A DNA stretch of 64,000 nucleotides from Streptomyces sp. AC550_RSS872. Its GTDB lineage: Bacteria; Actinomycetota; Actinomycetes; Streptomycetales; Streptomycetaceae. Location: the NCBI RefSeq assembly GCF_019049285.1, contig NZ_JAGMUL010000194.1, forward strand, positions 36,783 to 100,782. Direction: 5' to 3'. Below are positions 1 to 9,295 of this stretch, in pieces. Position numbers and translations under genes: made by a program. Position 1 is the stretch's first letter; each line of letters starts with the position of its first letter. The notes below the pieces were generated by a model that saw only the letters and a program-made list of their open reading frames with translations, did no database searches and was not told where the DNA came from.

Positions 1-126
1 CGTCCGGGAACAGGGCCGGAAAAAAGTTCCGCGAACCCGCGTAATGATCCGTGCCCCCGGTCCCTCTCCACTCGTACGGGCCCGCCCACGCGGCCCGCAC
101 GCGTCACGAGAGAGGACACGTACGTC

Positions 127-537
127 ATGCATCAGACCGTAGAGCGCGAGCTGGAGCTGCGGCTCATCCTGTCGCCGGAGCGGCGCATCCCCGTGCCGGC
201 CCTGCTGAGCTATCACAGTGACGATCCGTACGCCGTGCACATCGCCTTTCACATCAACTCCGATCACCCGGTGCACTGGACCTTCTCCCGCGATCTGCTC
301 GTGGAGGGGGTGTTCCGGCCGAGTGGGCACGGGGACGTGCGGGTGTGGCCGACGAAGGTGGACGGGCGCAGCCTGGTGCTCATGGGGCTGAGCTCGCCCG
401 ACGGGGACGCTCTGCTGGAGGCGCCGGCGGCGCAGGTGTCGGCCTGGCTGGAGCGGACGTTGCGGCTGGTGCCGCCGGGGGCCGAGGGCGAGCAGCTGGG
501 GATCGACGACGCGCTCGACCAACTGCTCGCCAGGTGA
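127..537 (+). CDS. ssgG: SsgA-like sporulation/cell-division regulator
   Basis: A 136-residue protein of the SsgA-like (SALP) family, which is restricted to morphologically complex actinomycetes and controls septum placement and peptidoglycan events during sporulation. The family signature is visible throughout: an N-terminal beta-rich half, the motif HWTFSRDLL near residue 50, and VRVWP near residue 70. ATG start preceded by a GAGAGAGGA Shine-Dalgarno stretch. The neighbours (FAD oxidase, TPR protein, hpd, Lrp regulator) are in the order I recall around S. coelicolor ssgG, which is the only reason for choosing this paralogue over other ssg genes. It converges on the FAD oxidase with a gap of about 19 bp. 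Family call is firm; the ssgG assignment is by context. Confidence 0.85.
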   Translation: MHQTVERELELRLILSPERRIPVPALLSYHSDDPYAVHIAFHINSDHPVHWTFSRDLLVEGVFRPSGHGDVRVWPTKVDGRSLVLMGLSSPDGDALLEAPAAQVSAWLERTLRLVPPGAEGEQLGIDDALDQLLAR

Positions 538-556
538 GCCGTATCGAAGGGACGGA

Positions 557-1957
557 TCAGAACAGCTTGCCCGGGTTCAGAATGCCCAGCGGGTCGAAGA
601 CCTGTTTGATGCCGCGCTGCAACTCGATCCCGACCGGGCCGATCTCGCGCGCCAGCCACTCCTTCTTCAGGACGCCCACGCCGTGCTCACCGGTGATCGT
701 GCCGCCGAGTTCCAGGCCGAGCGCCATGATCTCGTCGAAGGACTCGCGGGCGCGCCGGGACTCGTCGGCGTCGGTCGCGTCGAAGCAGACGGTGGGGTGC
801 GTGTTGCCGTCACCGGCGTGGGCGACGACGCCGATGGTGAGCTGGTGCTTGTCGGCGATCCGCTCCACGCCCTCGATCAGGTCGGCGAGCCGGGAGCGGG
901 GCACGCACACGTCGTCGATCATCGTCACGCCCCGCACCGCCTCCAGTGCAGTGAGGGACAACCGCCTTGCCTGGAGCAGGAGTTCGGACTCGGCCGCGTC
1001 GTCCGCCGGGACCACCTGGGTGGCACCGGCCGCCTCGCACAGCGCGCCGACGGCCGCGAGGTCGGGGCCGGGGTCCGGGGTGTCGAAGGCGGCCAGGAGG
1101 AGGGCCTCGGTCGTCTCCGGCAGCCCCATGTTCGCGATGTCGTTGACCGCCTTGACCGTCGTACGGTCCATCAGTTCCAGCAACGACGGGACATGCCCGC
1201 CTTCCATGATCCGGCACACCGCGTCGCACGCGGCCGCCGCGGTCGCGAACTCGGCGGCGAGCACCAGCTGCTGCGGCGGCTGCGGCTTCAGCGCCAGGAC
1301 GGCCCGTACGACGATGCCGAGCGAGCCCTCGGAGCCGACGAAGAGGCGGGTCATGTCGTACCCGGCGACGCCCTTGGCGGTACGGCGGCCCGTGGACATC
1401 AGGCGCCCGTCGGCGAGGACGACGTCCAGGCCGAGGACGTACTCCGCCGTCACCCCGTACTTCACACAGCACAGGCCGCCGGAGGCCGTGCCGATGTTGC
1501 CGCCGATCGTGCACATCTCCCAGCTGGAGGGGTCCGGCGGGTAGTACAGGCCGAGTTCGCCGACCGCGCGGGAGAGGGTGGCGTTGATGACACCGGGCTC
1601 GACGACGGCGATGCGGTCGACGGGGTTGATCTCCAGGATCCGGTCCATCTTGGTCAGGGACAGCACGATGCAGCCGTCGGAGGCGTTGGCCCCGCCCGAC
1701 AGGCCCGTGCGGGCGCCCTGCGGGACGACCGGGACGCGCAGCTCGGTGGCGGTGCGCATGACGTGCTGGACCTCTTCGACCGTGCGCGGCAGCACGACCA
1801 CGGCGGGGGCGCCGGCCGGGCAGAAGCTGGCCATGTCGTTGGCGTAGGAGGCCGTGATGTCGGGGTCGGTGAGGACGGCCTCGACAGGCAGACCCGCGAG
1901 CAGCCGCTCGGTGAGGTCACCCCGGGCCTGGTCGGGTGCGGCTTCGATACGGCTCAT
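557..1957 (-). CDS. FAD-linked oxidase, glycolate/D-lactate oxidase GlcD type
   Basis: 466-residue cytoplasmic flavoprotein of the VAO/PCMH family. Residues about 45-225 form the FAD-binding PCMH domain, with PQGARTGLSGGAN as the pyrophosphate-binding segment and IGGNIGTASGG following. The C-terminal half is the FAD-oxidase C domain ending in ITGEHGVG, the conserved His-containing motif of GlcD and D-lactate dehydrogenases. The likely reaction is oxidation of a 2-hydroxy acid (glycolate, D-lactate or similar); the sequence does not fix the substrate. I start at the ATG giving MSRIEAAPD; the open frame continues upstream, but the family begins near here. The gene is divergent from the TPR protein and has no GlcE/GlcF partners nearby. 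Confidence 0.85.
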   Translation of the reverse strand: MSRIEAAPDQARGDLTERLLAGLPVEAVLTDPDITASYANDMASFCPAGAPAVVVLPRTVEEVQHVMRTATELRVPVVPQGARTGLSGGANASDGCIVLSLTKMDRILEINPVDRIAVVEPGVINATLSRAVGELGLYYPPDPSSWEMCTIGGNIGTASGGLCCVKYGVTAEYVLGLDVVLADGRLMSTGRRTAKGVAGYDMTRLFVGSEGSLGIVVRAVLALKPQPPQQLVLAAEFATAAAACDAVCRIMEGGHVPSLLELMDRTTVKAVNDIANMGLPETTEALLLAAFDTPDPGPDLAAVGALCEAAGATQVVPADDAAESELLLQARRLSLTALEAVRGVTMIDDVCVPRSRLADLIEGVERIADKHQLTIGVVAHAGDGNTHPTVCFDATDADESRRARESFDEIMALGLELGGTITGEHGVGVLKKEWLAREIGPVGIELQRGIKQVFDPLGILNPGKLF

Positions 1958-2058
1958 GATCACAGCGTGACACCCGGGGGCCATCGGTGTGAACCCCATG
2001 TACGGCAGCCGGGGTCGGACGGGTGTGGTCGTCGTATTGACGCAGGGTTTCACGCACA

Positions 2059-3597
2059 GTGATCGCCATGGAGAACAGCGCCCCGAAGAAGGCCGGGTCG
2101 GACAACGACGGCTCTGAGAACGCCGGGTCCGAGAAGGCCGGCTCAGAGAAGGCCGGCTCTGCGAACGACGCCTCGAAGGACCGGCAGGGCACGCCCGGCC
2201 GCCGCCCGCGCAACCGGGGGCGCGTGCTGATCGCCGCCGTGGCGGGGTGTGCCGTGCTCGGCGGGGTGCTGACGCTGTTGCCGTGGGGGCCCAGCGGGAC
2301 ACGGGCGGCTCCGCCGGCACCGGGGGCGCAAGCGCTGACCGCCGTCACCACGGGGGTGACCGCCGCGCTGCCCGATCTGGCGGTGCTGATCGACGAGCGC
2401 GAGGCTCACCTGCGGACGCATCCCAAGGACGCCCGGGCGTGGGCGGTGCTGGGGGCGGCGTATGTGGAACAGGGCCGGCGGACCGCGGAGCCGGCGAACT
2501 ACCCGAAGGCCGAGAAGGCACTGCGGGCGTCGCTGCGGGTGCGCGAGCGCAACGCCGAGGCGCTGGACGGCATGGCGGCGCTGGCGAACGCCCGGCGGGA
2601 CTTCCACGCGGCGCGCACGTGGAGCGAGGCGGCGCTGAAAGTGGACCGGAAGCGGTGGACGACGTATCCGCTGCTGATCGAGGCGCAGACGGGGATGGGT
2701 GACTACAAGGCCGCCAAGCGGACCCTGGACCGGCTGCTGAAGCTGCGCTCGGGACCGGCGGTGCAGGCCCGGGCGGCGGCCCTCTACCGGGACCGGGGCT
2801 GGCGGGAGGACGCGGCGGCGGCCCTCTCCGACGCGGCGGCGGCCACCGAGGCCCCGGCCGAGCGGGCGGCGTATCTCGAACAGGCCGGGCAACTCGCCTG
2901 GGAACGCGGCGACCTGGAGGTGGCCCTGCGCCACTTCCAGGAGGCGGTACGCCTCGACCCCGACCAGCGGGCCGCGCTCGCCGGGCAGGGTCGGACCCTG
3001 GCGGCACTGGGCCGCTCGACGGAGGCGCTGAACGCGTACCGGGTCGCCCTCGCCAAGCAGCCGCTGCCCGAATACGCCCTGGAGCTGGGCGAGTTGTACG
3101 AGTCGCTGGGCCTGGGCCAGGCGGCACGCGTGCAGTACGACCTGCTGCGCGAGCGGGCGGCGCGGGCCGCGGCCGGCGGGGTCGACGAGGAGTTGGTGCT
3201 TGGCCGCTTCGAGGCGGACCACGGCGACACGGAGATGGCCGTACGACGGCTCAGGGTCGAGTGGCGCCGGCAGCCGGGGATCGCGGTGGCCGACGCGCTG
3301 GGCTGGGCGCTGCACCGGGCCGGGGAGGACAAGGAGGCGCTGAAGTTCGCCCGGCGTGCGACCGACCGGCAGAAGGGGGGCGGGGTGCGCAGCGCGCTGT
3401 ACGCCTATCACCTGGGGATGATCGAGCGGTCGCTGGAGATGACGGGGCCCGCGCGACGGCATCTGGAGGAGGCGCTGCGGATCAATCCGCACTTCTCGCC
3501 GACGCGGGTGCCGCTGGCGGAGGCGGCGTTGGAGGAGCTCGGGGAGCCGTCGGTGGAGGACGTACCGGACATGGACGCCAAGCCGCGCCGGAAGTGA
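2059..3597 (+). CDS. TPR-repeat membrane-anchored protein
   Basis: About 512 residues. A short Gly/Ser/Glu/Ala tail made of a tandem 15-nt repeat (peptide AGSEK and variants, codons around 2095-2180) is followed by a basic stretch, one transmembrane segment near residues 55-75 (LIAAVAGCAVLGGVLTLL), and then an all-helical region of tetratricopeptide repeats to the C-terminus (for example AWAVLGAAYVEQG and ALRHFQEAVRLDPDQ). TPRs bind partner proteins; no enzymatic domain is visible. Topology suggests a single anchor with the TPR domain probably extracellular, but this is inferred. The start could be GTG 2059 or ATG 2068. It converges on hpd across a strong hairpin. Confidence 0.8.
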   Translation: MIAMENSAPKKAGSDNDGSENAGSEKAGSEKAGSANDASKDRQGTPGRRPRNRGRVLIAAVAGCAVLGGVLTLLPWGPSGTRAAPPAPGAQALTAVTTGVTAALPDLAVLIDEREAHLRTHPKDARAWAVLGAAYVEQGRRTAEPANYPKAEKALRASLRVRERNAEALDGMAALANARRDFHAARTWSEAALKVDRKRWTTYPLLIEAQTGMGDYKAAKRTLDRLLKLRSGPAVQARAAALYRDRGWREDAAAALSDAAAATEAPAERAAYLEQAGQLAWERGDLEVALRHFQEAVRLDPDQRAALAGQGRTLAALGRSTEALNAYRVALAKQPLPEYALELGELYESLGLGQAARVQYDLLRERAARAAAGGVDEELVLGRFEADHGDTEMAVRRLRVEWRRQPGIAVADALGWALHRAGEDKEALKFARRATDRQKGGGVRSALYAYHLGMIERSLEMTGPARRHLEEALRINPHFSPTRVPLAEAALEELGEPSVEDVPDMDAKPRRK

Positions 3598-3674
3598 CCT
3601 TCGGCGGCCTTCTTCCACGGCCGTCGCTCGGACGGCACGGACAGATCGAACCGGTCCTCCACCGACGTCCCCCT

Positions 3675-3708
3675 GGTCGTGCGGGTGCCCCGTGACACCC
3701 GCACGACC
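3675..3708. terminator. Bidirectional hairpin between TPR gene and hpd
   Basis: A perfect 13-bp inverted repeat (GGTCGTGCGGGTG and its complement) with an 8-nt loop sits between two convergent genes, 78 bp after the TPR stop and 20 bp after the hpd stop. There is no clear U-tract, as is usual in Streptomyces. It most likely terminates transcription from both sides. Confidence 0.7.
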
Positions 3709-3727
3709 GGACAGGCTCAACCAGCCG

Positions 3728-4873
3728 TCACAGGTTCCCGCGCTTGGCCTGCTCCCGCTCGATCGCCTCGAACAGGGCCTTGAAGTTGCCCTTGCCGAAG
3801 CCCATGGAGCCGTGGCGTTCGATGATCTCGAAGAAGACCGTCGGACGGTCCTGGACCGGCTTGGTGAAGATTTGCAGCAGATAGCCGTCCTCGTCGCGGT
3901 CGGCGAGGATCTTCAGCTCGCGCAGGGTCTCGACGGGGACGCGGGTGTCGCCGACCCACTCGCCGAGGGTGTCGTAGTACGAGTCCGGGGTGTCGAGGAA
4001 CTGGACGCCGGCCGCGCGCATCGTGCGGACCGTCGCCACGATGTCGTTCGTGTTCAGCGCGATGTGCTGGACACCGGCGCCGCCGTAGAACTCCAGGTAC
4101 TCGTCGATCTGGGACTTCTTCTTGGCGATGGCGGGCTCGTTGATCGGGAACTTGACCTTGAGCGTGCCGTCGGCCACGACCTTCGACATCAGCGCGCTGT
4201 ACTCGGTCGCGATGTCGTCGCCCACGAACTCCTTCATGTTCGTGAAGCCCATGACCTTGTTGTAGAAGCCGACCCATTCGTTCATCCGGCCGAGCTCGAC
4301 GTTGCCGACGCAGTGGTCGATGGCCTGGAAGGTGCGCTGGGCGGGCGGTTCGACCATCGGCTGCGCGGCGACGTAGCCGGGCAGGTAGGGGCCGTCGTAG
4401 CCGGTGCGCTCGACGAGGGTGTGGCGGGTCTCGCCGTACGTCGCGATGGCGGCCAGGACGACGGTGCCGTGCTCGTCCTTCAGCTCGTACGGCTCGGAGA
4501 CGGACGTGGCGCCGTGCTCCAGCGCGTACGCGTACGCCCGGCGCGCGTCCGGGACCTCGATGGCGAGGTCGACGACTCCGTCGCCGTGCTCGGCCACGTG
4601 CTGGGCGAGGAAGTGGCCCCAGGTGGTGGCGGGCTTGATGACGGAGGTGAGGACGAAGCGGGCAGAGCCGTTCTCCAGCACGTAGCTCGCCGTCTCGCGG
4701 CTGCCGTTCTCCGGTCCGGAGTACGCCACGAGGCGCATGCCGAAGGCGGTCGAGTAGTAGTGCGCCGCCTGCTTGGCGTTGCCCACGGCGAAGACGACCG
4801 CGTCCATTCCCTTGACCGGGAAGGGGTCGGCCTGCCGGGCGGTGTCGGGAGTGTGGTGTGTGGTCTGCGTCAT
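3728..4873 (-). CDS. hpd: 4-hydroxyphenylpyruvate dioxygenase
   Basis: 381-residue non-haem Fe(II) dioxygenase that converts 4-hydroxyphenylpyruvate to homogentisate in tyrosine catabolism. Two vicinal-oxygen-chelate domains are present; the C-terminal one carries the iron triad at His187 (IDHCVG), His270 (VQHIALN) and Glu349 (FFEIIER), all intact. The C-terminal helix GFGKGNFKALFEAIEREQ that closes the active site is present. ATG start. It is divergent from an Lrp/AsnC regulator with about 100 bp between the starts, an arrangement typical of a locally regulated catabolic gene. Length is normal for the family. Confidence 0.97.
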   Translation of the reverse strand: MTQTTHHTPDTARQADPFPVKGMDAVVFAVGNAKQAAHYYSTAFGMRLVAYSGPENGSRETASYVLENGSARFVLTSVIKPATTWGHFLAQHVAEHGDGVVDLAIEVPDARRAYAYALEHGATSVSEPYELKDEHGTVVLAAIATYGETRHTLVERTGYDGPYLPGYVAAQPMVEPPAQRTFQAIDHCVGNVELGRMNEWVGFYNKVMGFTNMKEFVGDDIATEYSALMSKVVADGTLKVKFPINEPAIAKKKSQIDEYLEFYGGAGVQHIALNTNDIVATVRTMRAAGVQFLDTPDSYYDTLGEWVGDTRVPVETLRELKILADRDEDGYLLQIFTKPVQDRPTVFFEIIERHGSMGFGKGNFKALFEAIEREQAKRGNL

Positions 4874-4948
4874 AGGCGCAGCCTCACTCCGATACGGCAA
4901 GGTGCGCAATAGTTTGGTTTCCGGCTGGGCAATCTGCTCAGTGACCGA

Positions 4949-4962
4949 CCCGCTTCGGCGGG
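4949..4962 (+). promoter_or_regulatory. UUCG-loop hairpin in Lrp-gene leader
   Basis: CCCGC-TTCG-GCGGG forms a very stable tetraloop hairpin ending 13 nt before the ATG of the Lrp/AsnC gene and is followed by CTTTCT. It lies in the shared hpd/regulator control region. It could act as an attenuator or stabilise the 5' end; function is inferred only from position. Confidence 0.4.
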
Positions 4963-4975
4963 CTTTCTGTACAGG

Positions 4976-5476
4976 ATGACCACCCACCCGGGGGCTGCTG
5001 TGGCGATCGATCATCTGGACGGGCGGATCATCGTGCTGCTGGCGCGGGAGCCGCGGATCGGGGTGCTGGAGATGTCCCGGCGACTGGGGGTGGCCCGCGG
5101 GACCGTGCAGGCGCGGCTGGACCGGCTTCAGTCGAACGGAGTCATCCGCGGGTTCGGTCCCGAGGTGGATCCGGCCGCGCTCGGGTATCCGGTCACCGCC
5201 TTCGCCACGCTTCAGATCCGGCAGGGGCAAGGGGCCGACGTACGGGCGCACTTGGCGACCGTGCCGGAGGTGCTGGAGCTGCACACCACCACCGGGACCG
5301 GGGACATGATGTGCCGTCTCGTGGCGCGTTCCAACGCCGATCTCCAGCGTGTGATCGACCGGGTTGTCGGTTTCGATGGGATCGTCCGGGCCTCCACCGC
5401 GATCGTGATGGAGAACCCCGTTCCGCTGCGGATCATCCCGTTGGTGGAGCAGGCGGCGGAGGACCCGGAGAGGTAG
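4976..5476 (+). CDS. Lrp/AsnC-family transcriptional regulator
   Basis: 166 residues. The N-terminal winged-helix domain (residues about 10-60, with LEMSRRLGVARGTVQARLDRL as recognition region) and the C-terminal RAM/ligand-binding domain (about 75-150) are typical of feast/famine regulators that sense amino acids or related metabolites. Divergent orientation to hpd suggests it controls tyrosine catabolism, probably in response to tyrosine or a keto acid; this is inference. A second in-frame GTG at 5000 gives a start nearer the usual family N-terminus, and the RBS before ATG 4976 is weak. It lies 21 bp upstream of the ABC importer genes, so read-through into them is possible. Confidence 0.88.
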   Translation: MTTHPGAAVAIDHLDGRIIVLLAREPRIGVLEMSRRLGVARGTVQARLDRLQSNGVIRGFGPEVDPAALGYPVTAFATLQIRQGQGADVRAHLATVPEVLELHTTTGTGDMMCRLVARSNADLQRVIDRVVGFDGIVRASTAIVMENPVPLRIIPLVEQAAEDPER

Positions 5477-5497
5477 CCGACCCCGGGTGGTGCGCTT

Positions 5498-6145
5498 GTG
5501 AGCTTCTGGGAGTACCTGGGCAACCGCCACCAGCAGCTGTTCACCGACGCCCTACAGCACGCCAGCGCGGTCTTCCAGTGCATGGTGGTGGCGACCCTGC
5601 TCGGGGTGCTCATCGGTGTGGTCACCTATCGCAGCGAGTGGGCCGGCAATTTCGCCACCCTGTCCACCTCGGGCATCCTGACCATTCCGTCGCTCGCCAT
5701 GATCGGTCTGCTCATCCCGATCGTGGGGCTGGGCGTACCGCCCACGGTGATCGCTCTGACCCTGTACGGCCTGCTGCCGATCGTGCGCAACGCGATCGTC
5801 GGGCTGCGCGGCGTCGACCCGGCGCTGGTGGACGCGGCCCGGGGCATCGGGATGTCCCGGCTCGCGCAGTTGCTGCGGGTGGAGCTGCCGCTGGCCTGGC
5901 CGCCGATCCTGACCGGGATCCGGGTCTCGACGCAGATGCTGATGGGCATCGCGGCCATCGCGGCGTACGCGTCGGGACCCGGGCTCGGCAACGTGATCTT
6001 CCGCGGCCTGGCCTCGCTGGGCAGCGCGAACGCGCTCAACCAGGTGCTCGCGGGGACGCTCGGGATCATCGTCCTGGCCCTGCTGTTCGACGCCGCGTAC
6101 GTCCTGATCGGGCGGCTGACCATTCCCAGGGGGATCCGTGTCTGA
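5498..6145 (+). CDS. Quaternary-amine ABC importer, permease 1
   Basis: 215-residue inner-membrane permease of the OpuB/OpuC/ProW type with about six transmembrane helices and the binding-protein-dependent transport EAA loop (VDAARGIGMSRLAQLLRVELPLAWP) that docks on the ATPase. GTG start at 5498. It overlaps the following ATPase gene by 8 bp. Four genes in order permease, ATPase, permease, binding protein make a complete OpuC-like system for choline, glycine betaine, carnitine or similar osmoprotectants; the exact substrate cannot be read from sequence. Confidence 0.9.
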   Translation: MSFWEYLGNRHQQLFTDALQHASAVFQCMVVATLLGVLIGVVTYRSEWAGNFATLSTSGILTIPSLAMIGLLIPIVGLGVPPTVIALTLYGLLPIVRNAIVGLRGVDPALVDAARGIGMSRLAQLLRVELPLAWPPILTGIRVSTQMLMGIAAIAAYASGPGLGNVIFRGLASLGSANALNQVLAGTLGIIVLALLFDAAYVLIGRLTIPRGIRV

Positions 6146-7448
6146 GTACGGCAGCACCGCCGACGCCCCCGCCGACATCCCCGCCGGCACCCCCTCCGAC
6201 GCTCCGCCCGACGCCACCGGTGAGCATCACGGCGCCTCCATCGAGCTGGAGAACCTGACCAAGCGGTATCCGGGCAGCCCGCAGCCGGCCGTGGACAACG
6301 TGAACATGGAGATCAAGGCGGGCGAGGTGGTCATCTTCGTCGGCCCTTCCGGGTGCGGAAAGTCGACGACGCTCAAGATGATCAACCGGCTGATCGAACC
6401 GACCGGTGGCCGTATCCGCATCGGCGGCGAGGACGTCACCGACATCGACCCGGTGAAGCTGCGTCGCAAGGTCGGCTACGCGATCCAGTCCGCCGGCCTC
6501 TTCCCGCACATGACGGTCGCCCAGAACATCGCGCTGGTGCCGAAGATGATCGGCTGGCCGAAGGCGCGGATCCGGGACCGGGTCGAGGAGCTGCTGGACC
6601 TGGTCGGCCTCGATCCCGGGGAGTTCCACGGCCGCTATCCACGTCAGCTCTCCGGTGGCCAGCAGCAACGGGTGGGGGTGGCGAGGGCGCTGGCCGCCGA
6701 TCCGCCCGTCCTGCTGATGGACGAGCCGTTCGGGGCGGTCGACCCGATCACCCGTGATCATCTCCAGGACGAGTTGATCAGGCTCCAGCACGAGCTGCAC
6801 AAGACGATCGTCTTCGTCACGCACGACTTCGACGAGGCGATCAAGCTCGGTGACCGTATCGCCGTTCTGCGCGAACGGTCCCACATCGCTCAGTTCGACA
6901 CCCCCGAGGCGATCCTCACCAACCCGGCGGACGACTTCGTGTCCGGGTTCGTGGGCGCAGGGGCGGCGCTGAAGCGGCTGAACCTGACCCGCGTGCGGGA
7001 TGTGGAGATCACCGACTACCCGACGGTGACCGTCGACGACCCGCTCCAGGAGATCTTCAACCGGCTCCGGTCCAGCGGCACCAACGAGATCCTGCTGCTG
7101 GACAAGCGCCGGCGGCCGTACAAGTGGCTGCGGCGCGGTGACCTGATGCGGGCCAGGGGTTCACTCGCCCGGGCCGGGACGCTGGTCACCGACACGGTGA
7201 CGCGGGACGCCACGCTGCGGGACGCCCTGGAGGCGGTCCTCACCGACAACGCGGGGCGGGTCGCGGTGACCGGGCGGCGCGGTGAGTACACGGGCGTCGT
7301 CGACATGGAGACGCTGATCAACTCGGTGCACGAGCTGCTGGAGGCGGACCGTCTTGAGGCGCTGGAGGCCCAGCACGACCTGGAGGAGACACGGGCCGAC
7401 CTGACGCACGCCGAGCAGGAGGGCGACGGAGGGGAGAGGAAGGCGTGA
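6138..7448 (+). CDS. Quaternary-amine ABC importer, ATPase with CBS domain
   Basis: 436-residue ATPase energising the OpuC-like importer. After a Pro/Ala-rich tail of about 30 residues, the ABC domain shows Walker A GPSGCGKST, signature LSGGQQQRV, Walker B VLLMDEPFGAVD and the H-loop VFVTHDFDEA. The C-terminal 150 residues contain a CBS-type region (DTVTRDATLRDALEAVL, VAVTGRRGEYTGVVDM), the ionic-strength sensor in OpuA/OpuC ATPases, which fits osmotic control of transport. GTG start inside the end of the upstream permease gene; the stop overlaps the next start by 4 bp. Confidence 0.93.
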   Translation: MSEYGSTADAPADIPAGTPSDAPPDATGEHHGASIELENLTKRYPGSPQPAVDNVNMEIKAGEVVIFVGPSGCGKSTTLKMINRLIEPTGGRIRIGGEDVTDIDPVKLRRKVGYAIQSAGLFPHMTVAQNIALVPKMIGWPKARIRDRVEELLDLVGLDPGEFHGRYPRQLSGGQQQRVGVARALAADPPVLLMDEPFGAVDPITRDHLQDELIRLQHELHKTIVFVTHDFDEAIKLGDRIAVLRERSHIAQFDTPEAILTNPADDFVSGFVGAGAALKRLNLTRVRDVEITDYPTVTVDDPLQEIFNRLRSSGTNEILLLDKRRRPYKWLRRGDLMRARGSLARAGTLVTDTVTRDATLRDALEAVLTDNAGRVAVTGRRGEYTGVVDMETLINSVHELLEADRLEALEAQHDLEETRADLTHAEQEGDGGERKA

Positions 7449-8320
7449 GCAGCCCCGAGGCTCCGAGGACCGGGACGGCGACGCCGGAGGAGACCGACAC
7501 GGCCGACGTGACCGACGTGACCGACGTGACCGGTGTGACCGACGCGCCCTCCGCCGCCTCCTCCCCCACCGCCGCGAAGCCCCCGCGCCGGAAGGTGAGC
7601 TGGCAGAAGCTCACCTTCGTGCCGGCCCTGCTGGTGGCGATGCTGCTGGCGACCTGGCTGTGGTTCCAGCAGGCCGACCTGGACGCGGTCTCCGAGAACG
7701 CGCTGTCGAACGGCCAGGTCTCCAAGGCGTTGTGGCAGCACGTAGAACTCACGGTGATCTCCACGTTCTTCGTGCTGATCATCGCGATCCCGCTGGGGAT
7801 CCTGCTCACCCGACGGGCGTTCCGGAAGGCGACCCCGGTGGCCATGGCGTTCGCCAACATGGGCCAGGCGACCCCCGCGATCGGCCTCCTCGCACTGCTG
7901 GTGATCTGGCTCGGCATCGGCCGGAAAGCCGCCCTGATCGGCATGATCGCCTACGCCGTCCTACCCGTGCTGTCCAACACGATCGCGGGCCTGAAGGCGA
8001 ACGATCCGACGCTGCTGGAGGCGGCGCGCGGCATCGGCATGTCCCCGACGGGCGTGCTGACCCGGGTGGAGCTGCCCCTCGCGGTCCCGCTGATCCTGGC
8101 GGGCGTCCGCACGGCCCTGGTCCTCAACGTCGGTACGGCCACCCTGGCGGTCTTCGGCGGGGGCGGCGGCCTGGGCGTGCTGATCACGGCCGGCATCACC
8201 AACCAGCGCATGCCGGTGCTGGTGCTGGGCTCGATCCTCACGGTCGCCCTCGCCCTGCTGGTGGACTGGCTGGCGTCGCTGGCGGAAGTGCTGCTGCGGC
8301 CACGGGGGTTGGGGACATGA
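7445..8320 (+). CDS. Quaternary-amine ABC importer, permease 2
   Basis: 291-residue permease with five to six transmembrane helices and an EAA loop (LEAARGIGMSPTGVLTRVELP) matching permease 1. Its N-terminal 55 residues are a cytoplasmic Thr/Asp/Val tail built from a 9-nt tandem repeat encoding TDV units (7499-7545), a probable replication-slippage tract. GTG start overlaps the ATPase stop and the gene's own stop overlaps the binding-protein ATG, so the operon is tightly coupled. Two non-identical permeases are normal in OpuB/OpuC-type importers. Confidence 0.9.
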   Translation: MSSPEAPRTGTATPEETDTADVTDVTDVTGVTDAPSAASSPTAAKPPRRKVSWQKLTFVPALLVAMLLATWLWFQQADLDAVSENALSNGQVSKALWQHVELTVISTFFVLIIAIPLGILLTRRAFRKATPVAMAFANMGQATPAIGLLALLVIWLGIGRKAALIGMIAYAVLPVLSNTIAGLKANDPTLLEAARGIGMSPTGVLTRVELPLAVPLILAGVRTALVLNVGTATLAVFGGGGGLGVLITAGITNQRMPVLVLGSILTVALALLVDWLASLAEVLLRPRGLGT

Positions 8321-9276
8321 GGCGCCGGACGCGCGTATTCCTGGCGGTGGCACTCCTGGCGCCCTCGGGGTGCGGTCTGACCAGCGGCTCCCCCATGGTC
8401 GACGACGTACGGCCCGGCTCGATCGGGCGGGGCGAGCCGTTGAAGGGGGCCGAGCTGACGGTGACGTCGAAGTCGTTCACCGAGCAGCTGATCCTCGGCG
8501 CGATCATGGGCATCGCCTTCGAGGCGGCCGGCGCGGAGGTGCTCGACCGCACCGGCATCCAGGGTTCCATCGGCAGCCGGGAGGCGGTGCGGAAGGGGGA
8601 GGCCGACGCCGGGTACGAGTACACGGGCACGGCCTGGATCACGTACCTGGGCCGCAGCGAGCCGATCCCCGACCCGCGCGCGCAGTGGGAGGCGGTGCGG
8701 AAGGAGGACGCGAGGAACGGGGTGACCTGGCTGGAGCCCTCCGCCCTGAACAACACCTACGCCCTGGCGATGAACCAGGCCAACCACCGGAAGTACCGCA
8801 CGAACACCCTGTCCGAGGTCGCCGCGCTGTCGAAGTCGGACCCCGGTGCGGTGACCCTGTGCGTCGAGGTCGAGTTCGCCAACCGCGCGGACGGGCTGCC
8901 GGGCATGGCGAAGGCGTACGGCATGGACCTGCCGACGAGGAACATCACCCAGATGGACACCGGGATCATCTACACCCAGGTCGCGAAGGGAAGTTGTGTC
9001 TACGGCGAGGTCTTCACGACGGACGGCCGCATCAAGTCGATGAACCTCGTGGTCATGGAGGACGACAAGAAGTTCTTCCCCAACTACAACGCCGCCCCCA
9101 TGATCAACACCAGGACTCTCGAGGAGTGGCCGGCCATCCCGGAGGTCCTCGACCCGATCAGCAAGAAGCTGAACAACTCCGTGGCGCAGGACCTGAACGC
9201 GAAGGTGGACGTGGACGGGGAGGATCCGCATCAGGTGGCGTTGGACTGGATGAAGGAGGAGGGGTTCGTGAAGTAG
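8317..9276 (+). CDS. Glycine betaine/choline-type binding lipoprotein
   Basis: 319-residue extracytoplasmic solute-binding protein of the OpuAC/ProX superfamily. A short signal peptide ends in a lipobox-like LLAPSGC (Cys about residue 19), so it is probably a membrane-anchored lipoprotein, as expected in Gram-positive importers. LTVTSKSFTEQLILG at the mature N-terminus and GSIGSREAVRKGEADAGYEY are characteristic of the OpuCC/YehZ subgroup. It is the last gene of the importer operon, starting in the ATGA overlap with permease 2. Confidence 0.9.
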   Translation: MRRRTRVFLAVALLAPSGCGLTSGSPMVDDVRPGSIGRGEPLKGAELTVTSKSFTEQLILGAIMGIAFEAAGAEVLDRTGIQGSIGSREAVRKGEADAGYEYTGTAWITYLGRSEPIPDPRAQWEAVRKEDARNGVTWLEPSALNNTYALAMNQANHRKYRTNTLSEVAALSKSDPGAVTLCVEVEFANRADGLPGMAKAYGMDLPTRNITQMDTGIIYTQVAKGSCVYGEVFTTDGRIKSMNLVVMEDDKKFFPNYNAAPMINTRTLEEWPAIPEVLDPISKKLNNSVAQDLNAKVDVDGEDPHQVALDWMKEEGFVK

Positions 9277-9295
9277 GGGGACTTACAAAGAAGTT

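Noticed and set aside
683..2062. Long plus-strand frames opposite the FAD oxidase and similar ones opposite hpd, the helicase, MFS, XDH and mat genes
   Set aside because: They are antisense shadows caused by very high GC: no domains, low-complexity Arg/Gly/Ala/Pro composition, and each lies opposite a gene with clear family motifs.
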